This document shows, piece after piece, positions 29,411 to 39,125 of a DNA stretch of 64,000 nucleotides. Under the pieces are notes generated by a model. It saw nothing but the letters and a program-made list of their open reading frames with translations, ran no database searches and was not told where the DNA came from. The translations under genes were made by a program, and so were the position numbers. Source of the DNA: Thalassotalea ponticola (GTDB taxonomy: Bacteria > Pseudomonadota > Gammaproteobacteria > Enterobacterales > Alteromonadaceae); the NCBI RefSeq assembly GCF_041379045.1, contig NZ_CP166871.1:1798001-1862000 (forward strand), read 5' to 3'. The first letter of the stretch is position 1, and every line of letters starts with the position of its first letter.

Positions 29411-31005
29411 TTTGTTATCGCTTCATTAATGTCCGCTATATAGTAACTAGCGCGGTGCAAATTGTGTAAAAGCCGTTGTAGTGCTCTGGCAGAATCTAAC
29501 GATTGCGTTGCTTCTGGCACCGTTATCTCGCCATTGGCAATACGTTGCACAATGTCTTGTCGGTATTGTTCAAGTGATGGCTTAAGATAATTATCACAAT
29601 CTCTAATTTGTCGATATGATTGATAAAAATCACCGGACTCTATGCTATTTAACATGAGCTCTATACTGTAAACCAATTCTGCAACACTGCTGTATAATAC
29701 GTGTTGGCCACTTTGCTGCAGTGACATGACATTTTTATCATAGCAGCGTTCGTGTAAACGTTGCATGTGATCGAGTAAATGAATCAACGACACTAAGGTA
29801 AACCAATCAGGTTTCTCTCGTTTATCAATATGAATCAAATCAACGTATTCATGAGTGCGATCTAAGGCAATCTCTAATTGACCAAACTCGCCGGTCACTT
29901 GCGATCGCCGATCGCCTAACAGCCAGTGAAGGTATCTGAGAAGCTCAACAAACTGTGGTATCACGGCGGATTTTGCGGCGGTCAACGCCACATCGGGATG
30001 AGCGAGAAACGCAGTTTCTAAAGACTGAGTAAAAGACTTTTGCTCGCGGCCAACCAAACGTTTCATCAATGCGGCAAAATGTCGGGTAAACGGCAATATC
30101 AACAAGACCCCTAAGGCATTAAACACGGTGTGAAATGCCACCAAGGCGATTTCCCCGTTACGCTGTAGCTGGTCTGGGAATAGTAACTCGTAAAGGTAGG
30201 TAAATGGGGTAAGTAAAATTAATGCACCGATGGCCGTGAGGATATTATACACCACGTGCGAATACCCCGTTCGCTTGACTGCAACCGAGCCCCCAATGGT
30301 CACCATTAACGCGGTAATTGTGGTGCCTACATCCATGCCTATAACTAACGCGGCCGCTTGATTAAAATTAATAGCCCCTGCGTACAACGCGGTAATTGCC
30401 GTGGCTACACCTGCACTTGACGATTGCGTCACTAAGGTAATGGCGATACCAATAAGTACCAATTTTAACCGACCTAGCGGACTATCATCGGGAAATGTTT
30501 CAGGTGTTATCACACTTTGCAAACCTGACATGCCTTGCTGCAATTGTGAAATGCCAACAAAAATTAGGCCAAAGCCCGCCATCACCATACCAACAGCAGC
30601 CAGTTTGCCCTTGGTAAATAGTTTTAACAATGCGCCAATAAATATCAGTGGTAAAAGCACATTGGTTAACTGCAGTTTGAAACCGACTAAAGCGACCAAC
30701 CAGCCAGTAATGGTTGTTCCGATATTGGCGCCAAAGATAATCCCTAAACTTTCAGAAAATGTAATAATACCAGCACCAACAAAACCGACGGCGGCGACCG
30801 TTGTGGCGCTTGATGATTGCAATATTGCGGTACTGATGGCTCCGGTTACGGCCCCTGTTGTAGGACTTTTGGTAAACCTAAGCAACACCCGTCGCAACGC
30901 CGTACCCGCAAGTTCATGCAGGGCGTTGGTCATGATCACCATACCGATTAGGAAAATCCCTAAACCGCCAAGGGTCGTCAATAACATTGGGTAATTAATA
31001 GCCAT
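29407..31005 (-). CDS. Na+/phosphate cotransporter family protein with PhoU-like tail
   Basis: A membrane protein of 532 residues. Two inverted Na_Pi_cotrans repeats carry the family's QSSSA motifs (ILQSSSATTVAAVG and VTQSSSAGVATAIT), each followed by a GANIGTT/GMDVGTT segment. About 9 hydrophobic helices lie in residues 1-320, then a helical cytoplasmic PhoU-like domain (about 340-532). Family members move phosphate with sodium, sometimes outward. Translationally coupled to the exonuclease gene, an unusual partner that hints at recycling of phosphate from nucleic acid. That link is inference. Confidence 0.85.
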   Translation of the reverse strand: MAINYPMLLTTLGGLGIFLIGMVIMTNALHELAGTALRRVLLRFTKSPTTGAVTGAISTAILQSSSATTVAAVGFVGAGIITFSESLGIIFGANIGTTITGWLVALVGFKLQLTNVLLPLIFIGALLKLFTKGKLAAVGMVMAGFGLIFVGISQLQQGMSGLQSVITPETFPDDSPLGRLKLVLIGIAITLVTQSSSAGVATAITALYAGAINFNQAAALVIGMDVGTTITALMVTIGGSVAVKRTGYSHVVYNILTAIGALILLTPFTYLYELLFPDQLQRNGEIALVAFHTVFNALGVLLILPFTRHFAALMKRLVGREQKSFTQSLETAFLAHPDVALTAAKSAVIPQFVELLRYLHWLLGDRRSQVTGEFGQLEIALDRTHEYVDLIHIDKREKPDWFTLVSLIHLLDHMQRLHERCYDKNVMSLQQSGQHVLYSSVAELVYSIELMLNSIESGDFYQSYRQIRDCDNYLKPSLEQYRQDIVQRIANGEITVPEATQSLDSARALQRLLHNLHRASYYIADINEAITK

Positions 31006-31066
31006 TTACTTTATTGCGAATTGTCTCTTATTATTAGAATAGTTTGTCGATTCTAAAATAACAGTT

Positions 31067-32242
31067 ATGCACAACAGCGCTGCAACTCCACTTCTATTTC
31101 TTGGGTTTATACTGTTGATTTCATTGGTGATATCACCAATTGCCAATCGTTTTAATATTCCTCGTGCATCGCTGTTTATCGTTTGTGGTTTGGTCATTGG
31201 GCAGGTAAGTCCCGAGCCCATTTTACAACTGGTCAAACAATGGTTTAGCAGCATTGCCAACGTAACCTTGTTAATTATCGGTTATTTACTCGGTACGCGA
31301 TTAACCCGAGATTATTTAACCAACTACGCTAAAATCGTTTCGTTAAGCACGTTTACCATCGTACTCTGCACGTTTGGCGTCGTATGTCTTGGCTTATTAT
31401 TGTTGGGCTTTCCTATTGAAGTTGCGGCAATAATGGCATCGATTGCCCTAGCCACCGATCCTGCAGCGACACTCGATGTGATCAAACAGTCGCGTTTTAA
31501 TAATCGATTTACCAAAACCTTGGAAGGTATAGTCGCTTTAGATGATGCAGCGGCACTGATTGTATTTTCTATAACCTTGTCAATTCTCAGTGTTTTCAAC
31601 ACAAATGATAGGTCGTTACTACTCATTGGGCAGATGTTATGGGAACTGATCGGCGCGGTTGTGTTAGGTGGTGGTGTCGGCTTATTACTGGTCTGGTTGC
31701 TCAATTTGAAACAATACGACATTACCCACACTCAATCGGTTCTGGTTGAATCGTTAGGACTGATATTGTTAACAGGTGGCTTAGCCATATACCTCGAGTT
31801 GTCATTCTTATTGGCGGCCATGGTCATGGGGTTGGTGGTGGTCAACTTTTCCGATCAATCACTTGACCATTTACACGAACTTGAATACATCGAGCACCCG
31901 TTGCTGGTGTTGTTTTTTGTTCTCGCCGGCGCCTCTGTGGCACCGGTGCTTAATAATAATCTGATTTGGTTGCTCAGCGGTTACGTTTTCCTGCGCATTG
32001 TTGGTCGCTTTCTCGGTGGCTATAGCATCCCAACTGACGCGCTTTCAAAGACAAACAAAAAGTGGTTAGGTATTGCCTTGCTACCACAAGCTGGTATTGC
32101 CGTTGGTCTGGCACTGTTAGCCGGTCAGCACTTTGAGAGTCATGCCAATACCATCATCTCGGCAACCATTACCCTCACCGTGTTATTTGAAATCGTTGGT
32201 CCTGTGCTCACAAGCTATGCGCTAACGCGCAACAAGAAGTGA
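31067..32242 (+). CDS. Cation:proton antiporter (CPA family)
   Basis: A membrane protein of 391 residues with about 11-12 hydrophobic segments. The segment ALATDPAATLDVIKQ carries the ion-binding TDP-type motif of Na+/H+ exchangers, and GIVALDDAAALIVFSI a conserved Asp pair. Later ALLPQAGIAVGLALLAG is typical of the NhaP/KefB-like domain. There is no C-terminal TrkA domain. It probably exchanges Na+ or K+ for H+. Its last 21 bp overlap the end of the convergent DUF1294 gene. Confidence 0.83.
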   Translation: MHNSAATPLLFLGFILLISLVISPIANRFNIPRASLFIVCGLVIGQVSPEPILQLVKQWFSSIANVTLLIIGYLLGTRLTRDYLTNYAKIVSLSTFTIVLCTFGVVCLGLLLLGFPIEVAAIMASIALATDPAATLDVIKQSRFNNRFTKTLEGIVALDDAAALIVFSITLSILSVFNTNDRSLLLIGQMLWELIGAVVLGGGVGLLLVWLLNLKQYDITHTQSVLVESLGLILLTGGLAIYLELSFLLAAMVMGLVVVNFSDQSLDHLHELEYIEHPLLVLFFVLAGASVAPVLNNNLIWLLSGYVFLRIVGRFLGGYSIPTDALSKTNKKWLGIALLPQAGIAVGLALLAGQHFESHANTIISATITLTVLFEIVGPVLTSYALTRNKK

Positions 32243-32554
32243 TAAAACCGCCACCAATAATGCAATATTTGCGATTGAGGCCAAGATCAGCAAACGCACA
32301 AAGCTTTGCTTGCGCTGCTTGTGGTGAAAGGTTTTCATGGCTAACACAGAGCCTGGCCAACCGCCGACTAACGATAGGCTTAGCAAGGTGCGCTCGCTAA
32401 TTCGCCAGTGTCCGGCCTTGGCTTTGTATTTGTCCAAGCCAAAAGCCAAAAAAGCGATGACCGACATCAGTAATAGGTAAGCGAGGATAATCAACAGCGG
32501 GGAGTTCCCAGGCGCCTGATGATAGTTAATTGCGTCGTTGAGCAGTTGGTTCAT
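32222..32554 (-). CDS. DUF1294 membrane protein
   Basis: A 110-residue inner-membrane protein of unknown function. The family core FGLDKYKAKAGHWRISERT, then LSLVGGWPGSVLAMKTFHHKQRKQSF, lies between N-terminal and C-terminal hydrophobic helices. Some family members carry an extra cold-shock domain, which is absent here. It overlaps the 3' end of the antiporter gene on the other strand. Confidence 0.82.
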   Translation of the reverse strand: MNQLLNDAINYHQAPGNSPLLIILAYLLLMSVIAFLAFGLDKYKAKAGHWRISERTLLSLSLVGGWPGSVLAMKTFHHKQRKQSFVRLLILASIANIALLVAVLSLLVAR

Positions 32555-32663
32555 TGAGAGTTACACCGTTATGTGTGCTGACTTTACCCTGTATTGTATT
32601 ATTGCGCTGATAAATATCGTGCCGTTAGTTGATAACTGATGCCATAGTTGAACGGACCGCGAG

Positions 32664-33065
32664 TCACCAAAGCACCGATACGTCGTCAATAATGGCGATG
32701 GCGTTTTCTTCGAGTGCTTGCTTGCGTTCACATTCAGTAAGGATACCAATGAACGGCGTTTTTCTGCGCAACCGACGCATGGTGCGATCATCACGGGTCA
32801 TTTCGGCCAAAAATAGCGCTTTATCTGCTGCCAGCTGTAAAATGCTCAGCCAGGTAATGTAAGCACCATAACCAATTTTGCCCTGTTCTCGATAACGCTC
32901 TAATGTTTGCGTCACAGAGTCGACTAATTCGGGGTTGGCGATTACCTTTTTCGCTATGGCTGCGTGCAACACACAAATTTGCTTATCAATATACTCATCT
33001 TTTATACCAGCTTTTTTAAGCCGATATGCTCGATGAGTAGAGCGATGTCGATGTCGTGACGTCAT
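32664..33065 (-). CDS. Hypothetical protein, basic N-terminus
   Basis: I do not recognise the family. The 133 residues start with a His/Arg-rich stretch (MTSRHRHRSTHRAYRLKKAG) and continue with amphipathic helices. There is no signal peptide and no membrane segment. A second basic cluster (RTMRRLRRKTPF) suggests nucleic-acid or membrane-surface contact, but this is only composition. It stands alone between the DUF1294 gene and dnaE2. Confidence 0.6.
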   Translation of the reverse strand: MTSRHRHRSTHRAYRLKKAGIKDEYIDKQICVLHAAIAKKVIANPELVDSVTQTLERYREQGKIGYGAYITWLSILQLAADKALFLAEMTRDDRTMRRLRRKTPFIGILTECERKQALEENAIAIIDDVSVLW

Positions 33066-33282
33066 AAGTAACGGATATAGTGATTAAAATCTAACATAGC
33101 ACAGCAATAGCCTATTCGAAGCCGTTTAACGCGTAAAGCACAAGCGATATATTACGCCGATAAACATCGAGAACATAGCGCAGTGTATATCTAGTAAACG
33201 ATAGTAACAGGTATTGGGTTTACAACCAGCAACTATACAAGTATAGGTGGAGGGTAACGAACGCAGTACGTGGCAATAATAA

Positions 33283-36200
33283 TTAATGAAACTCACGTGA
33301 CACATTACCCAACTTGGGTAAGCAGTCGCTTATGTCGACCAATTTACCCGCAATCACATGAGTTACCTCGCCTTCTCGCTCTAAAATCCCTGTCACCTTT
33401 AGTATTTTACTGCGTAAGTAAGGTTGCTTTTGTGCCCGAGCCGTTGCCGCCCAAACCACCACATTAATATTACCCGTATCATCTTCTAACGTAATAAAGG
33501 TAACCCCTGCTGCGGTGCCCGGTGACTGCTTGGCACTGACTAATCCAATAACGGTCACTACCGATTTATGTGCTTTATCGGCAAGGGACTGCATACGGCA
33601 AAAACGACCTAAATAGCCGGCTTCATCCAACAGGGTTATCGGGTGTTTATCAAGTGTTAAGCCCAGCGCTTGATAATCTTCTGTCATCGAATCTACAGCC
33701 GATGGTTTGATACCATAATCAGCCGCTTTAGGCTCCCCCACATTTGACAGTAAAAGAAGTTGATCGTCGTTATTCATTATTGCCCAACGACTTTGATATC
33801 GATCGCCAAGGATACTCGCCAAGGCGTTACTGCTGGCTAATTGCTGAAGATCTTTTGGCTGTGTTATAACGGCCTTGATCTGTTGTATGTTTTGATAACC
33901 GCATACCGGGCGATGAGCAATAAGCGCGGTAGCACTTTGCTTTGATAAGCCTTTAATCAAACGAAACCCTAAACGGATGACATATTTTTGTTGTTCGAGT
34001 ACCAATATATGCTCATATTGCGAGTCATTCACACAAACCGGTAGAACCTCAACACCATGTCGTTTAGCATCTTGTACCAATTGAGAAGCACTGTAAAATC
34101 CCATGGGCAAACTATTTAAAATTGAGGCATAAAACGCCGCCGGGTAGTAGTATTTTAGCCAGGCAGATACGTAGGCAAGCACGGCAAACGACGCAGAATG
34201 ACTTTCTGGAAAGCCGTATTCACCAAAACCTTGAATCTGTTCAAACAAACGTTCGGCAAATGCTTGAGGATAACCTCTCTCAAGCATACCTGAGACAAGC
34301 TTTTGCCTAAATGGCAATAATTTTCCGTCTTTTTTCCAACGCGCCATCGCGCGGCGCAATTGATCGGCCTCGCCACCACTAAAGCCAGCGGCAACCATCG
34401 CCAACTTAATTACCTGCTCTTGAAAAATAGGCACTCCTAATGTGCGCTCCAATACTTCTTTCACTTCTGGCGACGGATACTCTACCGGCTCTTGACCGTT
34501 GCGGCGCTTTAAATAAGGGTGCACCATATTACCCTGAATAGGACCTGGTCGAACGATCGCTATTTGGATGACCAAATCGTAGTACGTTGCTGGCTTTAAT
34601 CGAGGTAACATACTCATTTGCGCCCGTGATTCTATTTGAAAAACGCCAACGGTATCGGCTTTTTGCAACATGTGATAGACCTGTTTATCATCTGCTAAAT
34701 GAGTGATATCGGCAATCGATAGTGATTGTTGATAATGCTGTTCAATCTCAGTAAAACACTTACTGATCGCAGTTAACATACCCAATGCCAGAATATCCAC
34801 TTTTAACAAACCCAACGACTGTAAATCATCTTTGTCCCATTGGATCACCGTGCGCTGCTCCATGGCTGCATTTTCAACGGGTACTAGCTCATATAAAGGC
34901 CCATTAGAAATGACAAAACCACCCACATGTTGCGATAAATGACGTGGAAAACCTAATATTTGCTCAACCAACTCGACTAAGTGACGCCCTTGTGTCGCAT
35001 TTGTGTCTATGCCTAATTCAACAAGTTGGGACTGCCAACATTGCTGATTATCGCGACGATTAATGTTATTAATTAAAAACTCTAACTGAGTGACGTTAAA
35101 GCCCAATGCTTTACCCACTTCGCGAATCGCACTTTTTAAACGATATGTGATCACCGTTGCGGCAATCGCGGTTCGTTCGCGTCCGTACTTTTGATAGATA
35201 TATTGGATCACTTCTTCACGGCGCTGGTGTTCAAAGTCAACATCTATATCGGGAGGTTCGTTGCGCTCTTTCGATATAAAGCGCTCAAATAAAACGGCAA
35301 TTTGGCGAGGATCAACAGAGGTAATTTCAAGGCAATAACAAACAACCGAATTAGCCGCTGACCCTCGTCCTTGATAGAGGATTTGCTGTTGCTTAGCAAA
35401 ACGCACCACATCGTAAATGGTAATAAAGTAATATGCGTAATCCAATTCCTCTATAAGCCTCAGTTCTTTATTAATAATCTCTTGAATGTGTTTAGGTACG
35501 CATTGACCAAAGCGCCTATGTGCCCCTTGTTTCACTAACGATTTTAAATACGCTATCGCGGTTTGTCCCTTGGGAACTAACTCTTGCGGATATTCGTAAC
35601 GCAAGCTAGTTAATTTAAAGCGACACCGCTTGGCAATATTTACCGCTTCATCTAACCACGCTTGAGGAAATAACGCAGTGAGCTTGTTCAATGGTCGCAA
35701 TGCATATTCGGCGTTTGCCAATAAGCTCTGCCCCAGTTGGCTGATGATTTTACCTTCTGCAATGGCGGCTAATGTATGCTGTAAAGGCAGGCGACAAGGA
35801 TCGTGCATCAGTACCCCACCACACGCTGTGATCGGCAATTTAAATAACTTAGCTAAACGCTGGCAATGAGCTTGATAGGTGTGATCACTGGCTTTTAAGT
35901 ATCTGGTATAGCCAATCCATAAACGAGAGCCATGATATTTCGTTAACCACTGCCCCCATTGCTCGTCAGTACAAGGGCTGTTGCTACTCATATCATCTTC
36001 GACCACCGACGGCTCCCCTTTAGGTATCCAAATCAACAGGCAGTGTTGTATCGACATGATATCCCAATCGGACAGCTGGTATTCACCTTTTGCACTGCGT
36101 CGACGTGCATTGCTGATAATACGGCACAGTTCGCCATAGGCTTTGCGATCAGGGCAAAGCAGAATAAAAGTTAACTGCCGATAGTGAAAGACACTGCCGA

Positions 36201-36393
36201 TAATCAGCTCGATAGCCAGCTGTTTACGGTCAATTTCACTATGCGCTCTAACCACACCGGCAACAGAACATTCATCGGTGATCGCCAAGGCTTGATAATT
36301 TAACTCATTCGCCTTTTGCACCAGCTCCTCTGGGTGTGAAGCCCCCGTTAAAAAGGAAAAATTACTTTGACAAAACAATTCCGCATAAGACAT
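33283..36393 (-). CDS. dnaE2: Error-prone DNA polymerase DnaE2
   Basis: An alternative C-family polymerase alpha subunit used in SOS mutagenesis with ImuA/ImuB. The N-terminal PHP domain (FSFLTGASHPEELV … ALAITDECSVAGVV) is followed by the palm with PDIDVDFEHQRR catalytic acids, the fingers with FGEYGFPESHSASFA, and a C-terminal OB fold (VTVIGLVSAKQSPGTAAGVTFITLEDDTG). It ends with a SREFH motif like the SRDFH of known DnaE2. The 1036 residues match the family. It is the last gene of imuA-imuB-dnaE2, 27 bp after imuB. Confidence 0.95.
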   Translation of the reverse strand: MSYAELFCQSNFSFLTGASHPEELVQKANELNYQALAITDECSVAGVVRAHSEIDRKQLAIELIIGSVFHYRQLTFILLCPDRKAYGELCRIISNARRRSAKGEYQLSDWDIMSIQHCLLIWIPKGEPSVVEDDMSSNSPCTDEQWGQWLTKYHGSRLWIGYTRYLKASDHTYQAHCQRLAKLFKLPITACGGVLMHDPCRLPLQHTLAAIAEGKIISQLGQSLLANAEYALRPLNKLTALFPQAWLDEAVNIAKRCRFKLTSLRYEYPQELVPKGQTAIAYLKSLVKQGAHRRFGQCVPKHIQEIINKELRLIEELDYAYYFITIYDVVRFAKQQQILYQGRGSAANSVVCYCLEITSVDPRQIAVLFERFISKERNEPPDIDVDFEHQRREEVIQYIYQKYGRERTAIAATVITYRLKSAIREVGKALGFNVTQLEFLINNINRRDNQQCWQSQLVELGIDTNATQGRHLVELVEQILGFPRHLSQHVGGFVISNGPLYELVPVENAAMEQRTVIQWDKDDLQSLGLLKVDILALGMLTAISKCFTEIEQHYQQSLSIADITHLADDKQVYHMLQKADTVGVFQIESRAQMSMLPRLKPATYYDLVIQIAIVRPGPIQGNMVHPYLKRRNGQEPVEYPSPEVKEVLERTLGVPIFQEQVIKLAMVAAGFSGGEADQLRRAMARWKKDGKLLPFRQKLVSGMLERGYPQAFAERLFEQIQGFGEYGFPESHSASFAVLAYVSAWLKYYYPAAFYASILNSLPMGFYSASQLVQDAKRHGVEVLPVCVNDSQYEHILVLEQQKYVIRLGFRLIKGLSKQSATALIAHRPVCGYQNIQQIKAVITQPKDLQQLASSNALASILGDRYQSRWAIMNNDDQLLLLSNVGEPKAADYGIKPSAVDSMTEDYQALGLTLDKHPITLLDEAGYLGRFCRMQSLADKAHKSVVTVIGLVSAKQSPGTAAGVTFITLEDDTGNINVVVWAATARAQKQPYLRSKILKVTGILEREGEVTHVIAGKLVDISDCLPKLGNVSREFH

Positions 36394-36420
36394 GGCTCTT
36401 TCTCTTGTATCACTCTCTTG

Positions 36421-37890
36421 TTAACTAAACAATCCATGTATAAACCAATCGTTGTCAGGTGTTCTAAATACCCACAACCACTGCCCATGAGCAGAACGAG
36501 CAATAAAATAATCACGACATATACTGTGCTCATCCCACCAACCGCTAATAATGCGTTCAGGGCCGTGGTGCAAGGTAACGTTATCAGTTAACGCGAACGG
36601 TTGTTCTAGTAAGAGACTTGGACGGTGACTCTGCCCTGCCACTTCTTCGACGCGAGTGCTATTTAACTTATTTTCAATGTCTTCTGGTTGATGATAACGC
36701 AAGCCACACTCAGGTCGATGATCGCTAACCGCTGACACTGAAAAGACAGCATCTTGACCTAACTTAGCCTGTAATTTGGCGATCAACTGTGCAGCCCCTG
36801 TCGCCGCTTGCTGTGATGCAAATAAATCGCTGTGTTTAAATTCACTTTTGTCTACCTCACACGCTTTAACCGAAATTGCCACTACAGGCGCCATAAGCGT
36901 TACTGACTCCAGTGTTAACAGGCTAAGCTCTAACCACTGAGATGAGCGATATTCCCCATGTGCGCTATTAATCATCAAGGTTTGATGTGGGGGGTGATGA
37001 TCGCGAAAGTACAAGGTTACCTGTAATTGTTGACAGCGTTGTTGGCGTAGGTAAAGAAACTGCTCTAGCGACTGATAAATACTGTAAAGAGGCTTTTCTA
37101 GATACATCACATTACTGATGTCATGCCATAGGTCTAAGTGCTTAAAAAATTTTTCATCGGGCTGATAAAACGTTATTGGGTGGTGTAATTGGCCAGTAAA
37201 ACGCCCGACATAATTGACTAAATCAATATCAAAACGCTTGGCGATATCGGTTAACGGTAAAGCAATTAATTGCTCTACCTGTTCGATACCGATGCGCTTG
37301 AGGTGATTGATGTTTTTTGCTGATAGCCCAGTATGAGCCAAGGCTAATGGATGCAATTCTTGCTCAATCTCGTGCTGATCAGCACTGATTATATTGCACT
37401 GATTTTTGGCCAAAAGTATGGCGCCATTAACCGAGTAAGCAGTAGCGTAATAATAATCCACATTAGCAGAGTCTAGGTGTGTGCTTAGCGCCTGCCAATA
37501 ATGAGTTAAATTTTGATACAGGGTTAGCATACGACTGACGTTCAATAGCAAGCCATTAGTTGAGTGCATACAAATATCTGCACTCAATAAATACAGGCTA
37601 TCAGCAAGCTCTTGTAAACGCTGTTGTTCAATGTTTTGTTGATATGGATATACGCACACATTAGCTGCTAATGATGCAGCGCTAGCTAGCCCCATATCAA
37701 TGTCGATACCTTGCTGTTTGGCACTCGTATTACATTGCACAATGCGATGCGTTTTTTCATCGACAATAACCGTGGGACGAGAATCGAGATGCTGATACAA
37801 GGTATTTAATTGCAAACAGGGAAAGTGTAAATAAAGCCATAGTGACCGACCCTGTTGTTGATCAGGATAGCGATTATCAAGGTGCGACAT
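36421..37890 (-). CDS. imuB: ImuB, Y-family polymerase-like mutasome subunit
   Basis: A DNA-polymerase-V/IV-like protein that bridges DnaE2 to the beta clamp. The 489 residues keep the Y-family fold (PTVIVDEKTHRIVQCN; the helix-hairpin AHTGLSAKNINHLKRIG; ALPLTDIAKRF). The N-terminal strand LYLHFPCLQLN lacks the catalytic Asp of active Y polymerases, as known for ImuB. Its ATG overlaps the imuA stop (TAATG), so the two are translationally coupled. Confidence 0.9.
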   Translation of the reverse strand: MSHLDNRYPDQQQGRSLWLYLHFPCLQLNTLYQHLDSRPTVIVDEKTHRIVQCNTSAKQQGIDIDMGLASAASLAANVCVYPYQQNIEQQRLQELADSLYLLSADICMHSTNGLLLNVSRMLTLYQNLTHYWQALSTHLDSANVDYYYATAYSVNGAILLAKNQCNIISADQHEIEQELHPLALAHTGLSAKNINHLKRIGIEQVEQLIALPLTDIAKRFDIDLVNYVGRFTGQLHHPITFYQPDEKFFKHLDLWHDISNVMYLEKPLYSIYQSLEQFLYLRQQRCQQLQVTLYFRDHHPPHQTLMINSAHGEYRSSQWLELSLLTLESVTLMAPVVAISVKACEVDKSEFKHSDLFASQQAATGAAQLIAKLQAKLGQDAVFSVSAVSDHRPECGLRYHQPEDIENKLNSTRVEEVAGQSHRPSLLLEQPFALTDNVTLHHGPERIISGWWDEHSICRDYFIARSAHGQWLWVFRTPDNDWFIHGLFS

Positions 37891-38576
37891 TACGACACGT
37901 CTCTCACATTGGGAAACATTGTGATATTTTCGCTTTCAGGAATAGACACCAGCCAGGGCCAGCGACGTCCTAAAGGAAGGATAAAAGGCGCTACTGGCCA
38001 ACCTTTTTTTCGCTTGTTAATGGCCACTTTTACCCCTTGTGGGTGAGGCTCTAGCGATAAACTTAAGTCAACGGGCAAACCGATGTCATCAGGTTTTTGA
38101 TAGCGAATTAAAAACTGTCGGCTCCCCCCTTCTTGAGCAGCTAATTGCAACCGTTTGATATGGCGAACCTGAATCGCTTTATTGCACCACAACAAGACAT
38201 CACTGCAACAACCACTGAGCAAGCTTTGCTCGGCAGTCCATAACGCCTGTTGAGTCGATTGAGGATAAACACACAATATGCGGTGTTGATCGATGCCTGC
38301 GTACTGCCAAGCACTTGCGTTAATTAATCCCGGCGGGTTTATTAACATCAAGCATTGCTTGCTTTGATTGTCGGCGATTAATGGCATCAACAAACGCAGC
38401 TCACCAATAGCTATTGCACTGAGTAACTCGATAACACCAGAGGCAGGAAACCCGCCATTGAGCTTTTCATCGAGCAGCGCATAACCTGTCGATAAAATAT
38501 CTCGTTTGGGTTGGTGAACGTCGTTAGCATGCCAAACCAATTGTTTGCGTTTAAGAAAGTCGATTAATTCATTCAT
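37890..38576 (-). CDS. imuA: ImuA, RecA-like mutasome subunit
   Basis: The first gene of the SOS mutasome operon. The 228 residues show the ImuA pattern DILSTGYALLDEKLNGGFPASGVIEL near residue 27, then a RecA-like core (LMLINPPGLINASAW; LLWCNKAIQVRHIKRLQLAAQEGGS). Family proteins resemble RecA/SulA but lack an intact Walker A motif, as here. A LexA box covers the -10 region just upstream, so damage induction is well supported. Confidence 0.9.
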   Translation of the reverse strand: MNELIDFLKRKQLVWHANDVHQPKRDILSTGYALLDEKLNGGFPASGVIELLSAIAIGELRLLMPLIADNQSKQCLMLINPPGLINASAWQYAGIDQHRILCVYPQSTQQALWTAEQSLLSGCCSDVLLWCNKAIQVRHIKRLQLAAQEGGSRQFLIRYQKPDDIGLPVDLSLSLEPHPQGVKVAINKRKKGWPVAPFILPLGRRWPWLVSIPESENITMFPNVRDVS

Positions 38577-38588
38577 TTTAAATTACAC

Positions 38589-38604
38589 CTGTATATACGT
38601 ACAG
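38589..38604. promoter_or_regulatory. LexA (SOS) box of imuA-imuB-dnaE2
   Basis: CTGTATATACGTACAG fits the gammaproteobacterial LexA consensus CTGT-N8-ACAG exactly, with an A/T-rich centre. It lies 12 bp before the imuA ATG and overlaps the predicted -10 box. Confidence 0.9.
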
Positions 38605-38631
38605 TATATGTACTATAACTGATTTCAGCAA
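38603..38631 (-). promoter_or_regulatory. Sigma-70 promoter of imuA
   Basis: On the minus strand TTGCTG (complement of 38626-38631) and TATACT (complement of 38603-38608) are separated by 17 bp. The -10 box runs into the LexA box, so repressor binding would block polymerase. Confidence 0.65.
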
Positions 38632-39009
38632 GTGTTGAACAAATCAATTTGCGAACGACTAAAATTGAACACTTATATTTACGCTCTAAGTTATATCTCA
38701 GCGCCAATTGTTGATGTGGTTTTCACCGGTAAGAAGACTTTCAGATAACAATATAAACTCTCATCATGCAGGCACTTGAACGTTCGGGTGAGGTTATTGC
38801 TATTATGCTTGACCTCGCGTTTTCTTAAGCGACCATGAAAACTCAAGTTTTGGCAATAATCATTGTATCTGGGGGTAGATCAGGTAATAGTATCAATGGA
38901 TTAGATCAGGAAACTATCAGTGCCAAGCCAGATAACCGCAAATATCCCATGTCGTAAATCGTGCTAATCCACTAAACAATACACCGACAGTAATAATTGA
39001 TATGCTAGA
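38632..39009. other. Intergenic region, no gene seen
   Basis: No coding frame is evident. A short direct repeat, TAGATCAGG, occurs at 38876-38884 and 38902-38910 (26-bp period), each followed by an A/T-rich stretch containing TATCA. I see no function. Confidence 0.35.
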
Positions 39010-39046
39010 TGTTCAAGCTCCCTGCATGACCTCGGGAGCTTGAACA
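39010..39046. terminator. Long perfect hairpin downstream of udp
   Basis: A 13-bp perfect stem (39010-39022 with 39034-39046, TGTTCAAGCTCCC and its complement) closes an 11-nt loop, 80 bp past the udp stop. There is no U-run on either side. A terminator or mRNA 3'-end stabiliser for udp is the likely role, but other structural roles are open. Confidence 0.45.
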
Positions 39047-39125
39047 GAGAGAAGTCACTGTCAGCCACTGATAACCACGCTAAGTACTGTGTACACGAAA
39101 CGACTGAATGTCGTTAAGCGATGAG

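Noticed and set aside
30401..30994. Plus-strand 197-codon frame
   Set aside because: Exact antisense of the Na/Pi transporter. The Pro/Thr/Ala-rich product is a shadow of membrane-protein codons.
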